Origin: Mariprofundaceae bacterium
Lineage (GTDB): Bacteria; Pseudomonadota; Zetaproteobacteria; Mariprofundales; Mariprofundaceae
Assembly (NCBI GenBank): GCA_030950875.1
Contig: JAUZQS010000092.1
Span: 1-8,752 of the forward strand
Length of the DNA: 8,752 bases
Direction: 5' to 3'
Shown: positions 1-5,017 of the stretch, one piece after another
Numbering within the stretch: the stretch's first letter is position 1
How the letters are laid out: each line of letters starts with the position of its first letter
Program-made: the position numbers and the translations under genes
The notes under the pieces: generated by a model
What the model was told of the DNA's origin: nothing
The model's database searches: none
Seen by the model: the letters and a program-made list of their open reading frames with translations, nothing else

Positions 1-840
1 TTTTCGTGCATCAAAATAGCTCAACCCTAGTTTCTGCATGGTTTCCATCCTTGAGCGCGCATATTCATGCCGAAGGGAATGTGCGCCACAGCTCCATCCT
101 AAAACACGCTTAGATGCCGAGGAAAATGACTGTGACCAAGATTGCCCGCCACCAATCTCAAAATTAGTTATGTAGGTGATTTTTCTGTCAGTCACTTTCT
201 TTGGTTGTTTCGATAAAAACTGTGACATAAGTTGAGCATGCAATAACTCAGGAACAAAAATCTCTCTTATTAATCCTCCCTTGCCACACACGGTCATTAT
301 TACACCTGTATCTAACCCTTTGAAGCGTAGATTAGACCACGCCCTATGATCACTTTTAGGCTGCTCTCTTGGATATTTAAGGGTTAACAACTCATGCGCT
401 CTTACCCCTGTTGCCCCTGACAGCCTTGTTGAAAAGTTATTTTTTTCACTTTGATGATCTGTCACTAGAGCAACTTGCTGCGCAGTATAACATTTCTGTT
501 TAGTTTGGTTTTCAACTTTTGATTTCACTTGCTTAAGTTTGACTGATAAAATCAACGCTAACGCTCGCCGCTCCACATCCAAATGCGACTGTACTATCTC
601 ATCTGATCGTTCTTCGAGAAATGCTGATGCAAGCAATGGTGTTAGCCCGCTTAGCCCATCGAAAAAGCCATTGAAAATACGCCATTGAATATAATTTTTA
701 ATTGCTTGCGAATAGGCATCCGAAGTTCGAAATGAATGAATTTTTCCGTCTTTTTTATTGCCATGGCGAGGAATACCAATTCCATCAAGCTGTGCAACAG
801 CATGAGCGGCCTCTGATTTGGCACTTCTAAACCTTGCCAT
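1..840 (-). CDS. Tyrosine recombinase / site-specific integrase (partial, C-terminus off window)
   Basis: This frame is open for 280 codons from an ATG at 840 and runs off the left edge. Residues about 40-110 look like the helical core-binding (SAM-like) domain. The catalytic domain then begins with SGATGVRAHELLTL (box I, Arg147), continues with VCGKGGLIREIFVP (beta-hairpin Lys187), and reaches GAHSLRHEYA (His254, Arg257). The last catalytic His/Trp and the nucleophilic Tyr would lie off-window. By family knowledge such enzymes cut and rejoin DNA at att sites to integrate or excise mobile elements. The start overlaps the end of the upstream 85-aa gene by 14 bp and has only a weak ribosome site, which suggests translational coupling. 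It is probably the integrase of the element bordering tRNA-Arg. The exact subfamily is not recognised. Confidence 0.9.
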   Translation of the reverse strand, partial: MARFRSAKSEAAHAVAQLDGIGIPRHGNKKDGKIHSFRTSDAYSQAIKNYIQWRIFNGFFDGLSGLTPLLASAFLEERSDEIVQSHLDVERRALALILSVKLKQVKSKVENQTKQKCYTAQQVALVTDHQSEKNNFSTRLSGATGVRAHELLTLKYPREQPKSDHRAWSNLRFKGLDTGVIMTVCGKGGLIREIFVPELLHAQLMSQFLSKQPKKVTDRKITYITNFEIGGGQSWSQSFSSASKRVLGWSCGAHSLRHEYARSRMETMQKLGLSYFDARK

Positions 841-1084
841 TATTACACTCAGGTAACTTTTTTAAATATCTCATTACCGTTGTATGACTCACAACTATCC
901 TTTTTTTTCGTCGAAGCCACAGACAAATTTCAGGGTAAGAAGCCCCTTGTTTCCGAAGTAGGATTAGTTCACTACGGTATTTAACTAATCTAGATCGACA
1001 GTATCGCTTCTTTCTAATCACAGTCCGAAACTTTCTAACGTCATCAAGTTCAGAACTTGGGGAAAAAATTAATTCATCGTTCAT
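827..1084 (-). CDS. Small helix-turn-helix-like protein between excisionase and integrase
   Basis: This is an 85-residue basic protein of unknown function. Residues about 34-77 are rich in Arg and Lys and look like a DNA-binding HTH: YRSELILLRKQGASYPEI, then SHTTVMRYLKKL as a candidate recognition helix. The start at 1084 is supported by AAGGTG (1094-1099) 9 nt upstream. The gene begins 3 nt after the stop of the AlpA-like gene, and its own end overlaps the integrase start by 14 bp, so the three are almost certainly one transcript. Position and predicted DNA binding suggest an accessory factor or regulator of recombination, but this is inference from context. Length and tight packing argue that it is real. 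No specific family is recognised. Confidence 0.75.
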   Translation of the reverse strand: MNDELIFSPSSELDDVRKFRTVIRKKRYCRSRLVKYRSELILLRKQGASYPEICLWLRRKKRIVVSHTTVMRYLKKLPECNNGKV

Positions 1085-1087
1085 TTG

Positions 1088-1291
1088 TTACTTCACCTTG
1101 TATTCAAGTGATTTGATCCATTCAATTGTCGTAGCCCGCATCCACACACGGCGACCACCAATCTTTAGAGATCGAGGCAGTGTCGAGCCTTCCTGTCCGC
1201 GGGATTGACGAATTCGGATAGCCCGCTCCGTGCAACCCAAAATTCGAGCCAAATCTCCAATATAAATAACCTGTTGATCATTTAAATCCAT
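1088..1291 (-). CDS. AlpA/excisionase-like MerR-type winged HTH protein
   Basis: This 67-residue protein has the usual layout of small AlpA or Xis-type DNA-binding proteins. IGDLARILGCTERAIRIRQ (residues about 11-29) is the HTH that reads a site. LPRSLKIGGRRVWMRATTIEWI (about 38-59) is the wing and following helix, close to the LP-x-x-KIG-R-R-W-x-x-x-x-x-x-WI pattern common in phage and island excisionases. The start is strongly supported by AAGGAG 8 nt upstream. It is the first gene of the minus-strand cluster that ends in the integrase. Proteins of this family act as recombination directionality factors or as activators of integrase transcription, and the sequence cannot say which applies here. 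It may also bind the adjoining divergent control region. Confidence 0.85.
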   Translation of the reverse strand: MDLNDQQVIYIGDLARILGCTERAIRIRQSRGQEGSTLPRSLKIGGRRVWMRATTIEWIKSLEYKVK

Positions 1292-1299
1292 CTAATTCG

Positions 1300-1305
1300 C
1301 TCCTT
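1300..1305 (-). promoter_or_regulatory. Ribosome binding site of the AlpA-like gene
   Basis: On the minus strand AAGGAG lies 8 nt before the ATG at 1291. It is the strongest well-spaced Shine-Dalgarno in the element and fixes the start of the 67-aa gene. Confidence 0.8.
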
Positions 1306-1362
1306 GTGTTTCAAAAATCGTAAACTCACCTCCTACGAAGAATTGGGTTAAAAAAATATCAT

Positions 1363-1386
1363 TACGCACATCTATTTACATGCGTA
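1363..1386. promoter_or_regulatory. Inverted repeat, candidate operator in divergent element control region
   Basis: TACGCA (1363-1368) and TGCGTA (1381-1386) form a perfect 6-bp inverted repeat with a 12-bp spacer, giving 18-bp centre-to-centre spacing. The spacer contains the candidate -35 hexamer TTTACA of the rightward promoter. A dimeric repressor bound here could therefore block transcription of the 313-aa gene. The AlpA-like protein or the HTH of the 313-aa protein itself are natural candidate binders. Only the repeat is seen directly. Confidence 0.4.
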
Positions 1387-1402
1387 TTTAGAAGGTTAAA
1401 AT
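1375..1402 (+). promoter_or_regulatory. Candidate sigma-70 promoter of the 313-aa gene
   Basis: TTTACA (1375-1380) and TAAAAT (1397-1402) each match the consensus at 5 of 6 positions and are separated by 16 bp. The predicted transcript would start near 1408-1410, at or next to the first ATG of the downstream gene. Either that gene is leaderless or it starts at a later ATG. Confidence 0.5.
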
Positions 1403-1409
1403 AGAATTC

Positions 1410-2351
1410 ATGATTTTTTTTGAATTTATCAATATGGATTTGATGACCACGATTTCTTCGAAAGGGAATTTGGAAGAGCCTGTTAATAAATTTATTCAAG
1501 CACTGAAAGAAAGATGGTCTTTTCAAGAGCGTGCGAATGATCATTCTATGCAACCAGCCTTTAAAAGAACAACTTCTAACCTAATAGAGTTAACCCGAAT
1601 GTTTTACCAAGAAGTTTTAAAATCCGATGAATTTCGTGACTTATATATTAGCTCAGGATATCAAGATTATGATAGTTTTCTCGCTAGTGATCACGACTTA
1701 GCTTCCTATAGTGGTATAATTGTAGTCCTAGCATTCAGGTCTGGTAATCAAGCGCTGTGGGATCTTTTTGAACTTAGCAGTAATTTAGTCAGTATATTCA
1801 ATGAACAAGAGAAGGAAAAGAATGAAGGGTTTCGTCTCTGTGAAGCATGCTACCGTTTTTATGAAACCCAAGACTGGCGACAAGTTTATTGCCATATTCA
1901 TTCTCAAAATCGAAATGAACGAGAGATGTTTTCTCGCCTTCAGCGACAGAGTCCTAGTCCATCGGGGGATCTCCATATTGAAAGACTGAAAAACAACTTA
2001 CTCAACCCACCAGACCTTCATCACAACTATATCTTAGACATAGAAAAATATATTTTATCAAAGATTGAAACGTGTGGAATGAAAGACAAGAGTATTGATA
2101 AGGCATACAAGCTAGCGCGTTTTCTTACTGAGGGTTTATGCTCTGGGGATCATATTATAGAAATAGCCCTTTGGAAGCACCAAATTATTTCCAATCGTAT
2201 TACTCTTAAACCTGGGCCACAAATAAAATATAGCACTGATAAAATCGTTGAGTTGAGGAAAAAGGGGGTTCCATGGAAGGAAATCGAATCGATGTTTGGT
2301 AGGTCGCGACAGATGCTCTACCGGTCCATATCTAAGAAGAAAACCAAATAG
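1410..2351 (+). CDS. Unknown element protein with a possible zinc cluster and C-terminal HTH
   Basis: This gene encodes a protein of up to 313 residues that I do not recognise. Residues about 144-164 contain C144-x2-C147-x13-C161-x2-H164, a plausible zinc knuckle (RLCEACYRF ... VYCHIH). The C-terminus, about 275-310, reads STDKIVELRKKGVPWKEIE then SMFGRSRQMLYRSI. This resembles the HTH of resolvases and transposon regulators and ends in a basic tail. No membrane segment or signal peptide is evident. The gene points toward tRNA-Arg and diverges from the AlpA-HTH-integrase cluster, so a role in element control or recombination is the natural guess. The start is uncertain: GAAGG at 1391-1395 is 14 nt from the first ATG, and in-frame ATGs follow at 1434 and 1443 without a clear ribosome site. 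Confidence 0.75.
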   Translation: MIFFEFINMDLMTTISSKGNLEEPVNKFIQALKERWSFQERANDHSMQPAFKRTTSNLIELTRMFYQEVLKSDEFRDLYISSGYQDYDSFLASDHDLASYSGIIVVLAFRSGNQALWDLFELSSNLVSIFNEQEKEKNEGFRLCEACYRFYETQDWRQVYCHIHSQNRNEREMFSRLQRQSPSPSGDLHIERLKNNLLNPPDLHHNYILDIEKYILSKIETCGMKDKSIDKAYKLARFLTEGLCSGDHIIEIALWKHQIISNRITLKPGPQIKYSTDKIVELRKKGVPWKEIESMFGRSRQMLYRSISKKKTK

Positions 2352-2354
2352 TCT

Positions 2355-2372
2355 GGTTGCATGTTGGTTGCA
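2355..2372 (+). repeat. Direct repeat GGTTGCA x2, candidate integrase arm sites
   Basis: GGTTGCA occurs at 2355-2361 and 2366-2372, an 11-bp period that places both copies on the same face of the helix. The pair sits immediately inside the presumed element end, next to the tRNA-Arg terminator. Closely spaced short direct repeats near an attachment core are typical arm-type sites of tyrosine recombinases. The match is short and could be chance. Confidence 0.35.
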
Positions 2373-2380
2373 CAGGCAAT

Positions 2381-2416
2381 AAAAAAGGACCTACGATTTC
2401 TCGTAAGTCCTTGTTT
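2381..2416 (-). terminator. Rho-independent terminator of the tRNA operon
   Basis: Read on the minus strand, the hairpin (2387-2410) pairs GGACTTACGA with TCGTAGGTCC, 10 bp including one U-G wobble, closed by a GAAA tetraloop. It is followed directly by TTTTTTATT. It begins 9 nt beyond the CCA end of tRNA-Arg. On the plus strand the same stem has one C/A mismatch and a TTGTTTT tail, so it may also terminate the convergent 313-aa gene less efficiently. Confidence 0.85.
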
Positions 2417-2419
2417 TAA

Positions 2420-2496
2420 TGGCGCTCCCTGAGCGAGTCGAACGCCCGGCCTTCTGATTCGTAGTCAGATGCTCTATCCAGCTGAGCTAAGGGAGC
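2420..2496 (-). tRNA. tRNA-Arg (anticodon ACG)
   Basis: The gene folds fully. The acceptor stem pairs GCTCCCT with AGGGAGC, discriminator G, and an encoded CCA at 2422-2420. The D arm is GCTC...GAGC, the anticodon stem TCTGA/TCAGA encloses loop CTACGAA (anticodon ACG, read as ICG after editing), and the T arm is GGGCG/CGCTC with loop TTCGACT. Its 5' end overlaps the last 23 bp of the DUF2155-like gene. Its 3' end faces the mobile element, so it is the probable integration target. Confidence 0.97.
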
Positions 2497-2974
2497 CAAC
2501 TTCTTCTAATGGTTGAATGTTAACGTCCTTCAACCATATTTTCCAACCTGCATCATCCAGACCAAACAACTCTGGAAAATCCTGATACAGCCATCCACGA
2601 TACATAAGCTTATCATCTTTGAGCAACTCAACGAATGCCGCCGCATTATGCACATTTTCATCATCAAGGAAAGACCCAGATTTAACGCGCAATCCTTGGG
2701 CTAATCCCAACACTCGAATTTTCCAAATTCCAAATTCAACTGGCTGCCCTTTAACCACAGACACAACCGTTTTACGTGCTGTATCCTTATGCAAAAAAAA
2801 CAAATCAATATGACCTTCTCTTGCTTCTGCCCATGCAGGCAATACCGCATGCAAATCAGATACATGAACATCTTTTGGCACTTGCAATGGCAACTGCCAC
2901 TGAATGTTATTCTCCTGCTTATTATCGCACCCAGAGCACAAAACCAACACCATCAAAAGCAAACCGACCCACAA
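2474..2974 (-). CDS. DUF2155-like putative lipoprotein encoded between two tRNA genes
   Basis: From a TTG at 2974 the product is 166 residues. It has a hydrophobic N-terminus (WVGLLLMVLVLCSGC) ending at a lipobox-like Cys16, suggesting a lipid-anchored envelope protein. The Cys at -3 and the lack of basic residues before the hydrophobic stretch are atypical. Residues about 57-150 match the DUF2155 pattern as I remember it: LHKDTARKT, then G-x-P-V-E-FG-x-x-KI, then AAFVEL, then RGW and WKIWLKD. The family has no established function. The frame is open upstream through tRNA-Ser to an ATG at 3055, but those codons translate conserved tRNA sequence and are probably not protein. The start is 6 nt after the tRNA-Ser CCA, with no Shine-Dalgarno. 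The TAG stop is inside the tRNA-Arg D arm. The domain looks intact, so this is a gene rather than a remnant. Confidence 0.75.
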   Translation of the reverse strand: MWVGLLLMVLVLCSGCDNKQENNIQWQLPLQVPKDVHVSDLHAVLPAWAEAREGHIDLFFLHKDTARKTVVSVVKGQPVEFGIWKIRVLGLAQGLRVKSGSFLDDENVHNAAAFVELLKDDKLMYRGWLYQDFPELFGLDDAGWKIWLKDVNIQPLEEVGSLSSAG

Positions 2975-2979
2975 AGAAG

Positions 2980-3069
2980 TGGCGGAGAGAGAGGGATTCG
3001 AACCCTCGATAGGAGTAAACCTATACACCCTTAGCAGGGGTGCGCTTTCAGCCACTCAGCCATCTCTCC
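2980..3069 (-). tRNA. tRNA-Ser (anticodon GCT)
   Basis: This is a class II tRNA of 90 nt including an encoded CCA (2982-2980). The acceptor stem pairs GGAGAGA with TCTCTCC, discriminator G. The anticodon stem CACCC/GGGTG encloses CTGCTAA, giving anticodon GCT for AGC/AGU serine codons. The long variable arm (TATAGG...CCTATC region) is typical of serine tRNAs. The T arm is GAGGG TTCGAAT CCCTC. It is the first gene of the tRNA-Ser / lipoprotein / tRNA-Arg operon. Confidence 0.97.
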
Positions 3070-3133
3070 AAGTCTCCGTGCGTCCAGTTTTCACAATACA
3101 TTAACATCACAGCCAATCCATTGAGTGGCGCGC

Positions 3134-3161
3134 AGTATATGTTTCAAGTTGTGCATAGCAA
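3134..3161 (-). promoter_or_regulatory. Candidate stable-RNA promoter of the tRNA operon
   Basis: On the minus strand, TTGCTA (3161-3156) and TATACT (3139-3134) are separated by 16 bp. They are followed by the GC-rich stretch GCGCGCC, the kind of discriminator seen at stringently controlled rRNA and tRNA promoters. Transcription would start near 3127, about 58 nt before the mature 5' end of tRNA-Ser. The promoter lies directly behind the pgi stop codon. Confidence 0.6.
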
Positions 3162-3168
3162 GCATGTT

Positions 3169-4818
3169 TTATGATTCTTTGCGATGCGTCTTATAATAGT
3201 TTATCAAACCATTGGTCGAAGCGTCATGACTTTCTACTTTATCATCAAACATCAATTCAGGTAGAATTTTTCGAGCCAGCTGTTTGCCTAACTCAACACC
3301 CCATTGATCATAGGCATTCACACCCCAAATAATGCTTTGTACAAAAATTTTATGCTCGTACATGGCAAGCAGACTTCCCAATACACGCGGGTTTAATTTC
3401 TGAAATAAAATAGAGTTTGAAGGTTTATTGCCAGAAAAAACCTTATGGGGAAGCAAATCTTCCAGTTCCTCACCTTTAAGGGCAGTCGCTTCCAATTCAG
3501 CACGCACTTGCGACTCTGTTTTACCCAACATCAATGCCTCAGTCTGTGCAAAGAAATTCGACAATAAGATCATATGATGTTGACCAATTGGATTCTTACT
3601 ATCAATCGGAGCCAAAAAATCACAAGGGATTAACTTGGTTCCCTGATGAATCAATTGATAAAATGCATGCTGTCCATTGGTTCCTGGCTCACCCCAAATA
3701 ATAGGCCCAGTCGAATAATCCACGGCTTTGCCATCACGGGTAACTGATTTACCATTACTTTCCATATCCCCTTGCTGAAAGTAGGCAGAAAAACGGTGCA
3801 TATACTGATCATAGGGTAAAATCGCATGCGAATCAGCATCCCAAAAGTTATTATACCAAACACCCAACATCCCCAAGACCACAGGAATATTCTCTTCCAA
3901 TGGCGCGGTGCGGAAGTGTTCATCCATATCATGCGCACCTGCCAACATGCACTCAAAATGATCCATGCCTAAATAAAGTGCGATAGAAAGACCGACAGCA
4001 CTCCACAAAGAATAACGCCCACCAACCCAATCCCAAAACTCAAACATGTGTTCGGTATCAATGCCAAAATTCTCAACAGCTTCGGCATTGGTTGAAACCG
4101 CCACAAAGTGTTTGGCAACAGCCGCTTTACTACCGCCACGCGTTAAGAACCAATTTCGTGCTGTCTTGGCATTGGTTAAGGTTTCTTGTGTCGTAAATGT
4201 TTTGGAAACAATCACAAATAAGGTTTGTTCACGGCTTAATCCCTTCAACGTTTCAACCATCTGTGTACCATCTACATTGGACACAAAATGTACTTTCAAA
4301 TCATCCTTTGCATAAGGTTTAAGGGCTTCACAAACCATCACAGGGCCTAAGTCGGAGCCACCAATACCAATATTTACAATGTCTGTAATACGTTTTCCTG
4401 TACAACCCTTCCATTCACCACTGCGTACCTTTTCGGTGAAATTCCGCATACGATCTAGCACAGCGTTAATCTCTGGCATCACATCCTGACCATCGACTTT
4501 CATCGGGCGATTCGAACGGTTACGCAATGCCACATGTAATACGGCACGGTTTTCCGTATTATTAATAGCTTCGCCTGAATACATCCGATCACGCATATCT
4601 TCCACGCCGCGATCACGCGCCACATCCATTAAAAGCTTTTTTGTAACGTCCGTAAGAATATTTTTGGAATAGTCCACAAGCAAATCATTTAGTTGCAAAG
4701 AAAAACGCCCAAATCGAGTCTTGTCTTCTGCAAATAAATCACGCATATGAACATCTTTCATAGCATCATAATGCGTTTGTAAAGCTTGCCACGCTGAGGA
4801 TTCAATCAATGTTGTCAT
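3169..4818 (-). CDS. pgi: Glucose-6-phosphate isomerase
   Basis: This cytoplasmic enzyme interconverts glucose-6-phosphate and fructose-6-phosphate in glycolysis and gluconeogenesis. The 549-residue length equals that of E. coli Pgi, and all hallmarks are present: [11 protein letters not shown] and SKTFTTQET of the first SIS domain, then the family signature [34 protein letters not shown] follows, holding the catalytic Glu and His, and near the C-terminus GVELGKQLA holds the catalytic Lys. The ATG at 4818 is preceded by AAGGGG (4828-4833) with a 9-nt gap. It is transcribed in the same direction as the cyclase gene but 199 bp downstream of it, so it probably has its own promoter. It supplies the glucose-6-phosphate pool that feeds glycogen synthesis by GlgA farther right. 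No defect is visible. Confidence 0.98.
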   Translation of the reverse strand: MTTLIESSAWQALQTHYDAMKDVHMRDLFAEDKTRFGRFSLQLNDLLVDYSKNILTDVTKKLLMDVARDRGVEDMRDRMYSGEAINNTENRAVLHVALRNRSNRPMKVDGQDVMPEINAVLDRMRNFTEKVRSGEWKGCTGKRITDIVNIGIGGSDLGPVMVCEALKPYAKDDLKVHFVSNVDGTQMVETLKGLSREQTLFVIVSKTFTTQETLTNAKTARNWFLTRGGSKAAVAKHFVAVSTNAEAVENFGIDTEHMFEFWDWVGGRYSLWSAVGLSIALYLGMDHFECMLAGAHDMDEHFRTAPLEENIPVVLGMLGVWYNNFWDADSHAILPYDQYMHRFSAYFQQGDMESNGKSVTRDGKAVDYSTGPIIWGEPGTNGQHAFYQLIHQGTKLIPCDFLAPIDSKNPIGQHHMILLSNFFAQTEALMLGKTESQVRAELEATALKGEELEDLLPHKVFSGNKPSNSILFQKLNPRVLGSLLAMYEHKIFVQSIIWGVNAYDQWGVELGKQLARKILPELMFDDKVESHDASTNGLINYYKTHRKES

Positions 4819-4930
4819 ATTTATAAGCCCCTTACTCTCAGCACAGTACCCTAACGTACACGGACAAGTATTTCACCTTGATATTTAAACCAAATAAATA
4901 AATTAAATTTGAAGCTCGTGCCCAATAAAT

Positions 4931-4969
4931 TTGTAACTCTCCAGTACAACCACAAAATAGCTTGTAACT
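4931..4969. repeat. Direct repeat TTGTAACT x2 in the cyclase-pgi spacer
   Basis: TTGTAACT is found at 4931-4938 and 4962-4969, 31 bp apart or about three helical turns. The first copy also forms a TTGTA-N9-TACAA inverted repeat with 4945-4949. The spacer (4819-5017) holds an AT-rich stretch at about 4880-4910 and must carry the pgi promoter unless pgi is read through from the cyclase gene. No convincing -35/-10 pair or terminator was found. The repeats may be regulator sites for pgi, with weak support. Confidence 0.3.
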
Positions 4970-5017
4970 GTTCAGGTTGCCGCTCAGGACTTTTACAGAT
5001 GGCTCATAAGTAAAGCG

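Noticed and set aside
1317..1338. TCGTA...TACGA 5-bp inverted repeat in the element control region
   Set aside because: It is too short and too widely spaced to distinguish from chance.
1362..1553. 63-residue minus-strand frame over the start of the 313-aa gene
   Set aside because: It is antisense to the 313-aa gene, includes the divergent promoter region and shows no domain. The AlpA-like gene, with its strong ribosome site, begins the leftward cluster.
2975..3055. N-terminal extension of the DUF2155-like protein back to an ATG in tRNA-Ser
   Set aside because: These 27 codons translate the conserved tRNA-Ser body, a common annotation artefact. The signal-peptide-like segment begins after the tRNA. 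I keep the alternative only as an open question.
2513..3104. Several overlapping plus-strand frames of 60-80 codons
   Set aside because: They are antisense to the tRNA-Ser and lipoprotein genes, have no coherent domain, and cross the tRNA.
3651..3956. 101-residue minus-strand frame within pgi
   Set aside because: It is a shifted frame inside a fully conserved stretch of Pgi with no motif of its own.
4046..4315. 89-residue plus-strand frame opposite pgi
   Set aside because: It is the antisense shadow of a strongly conserved gene.
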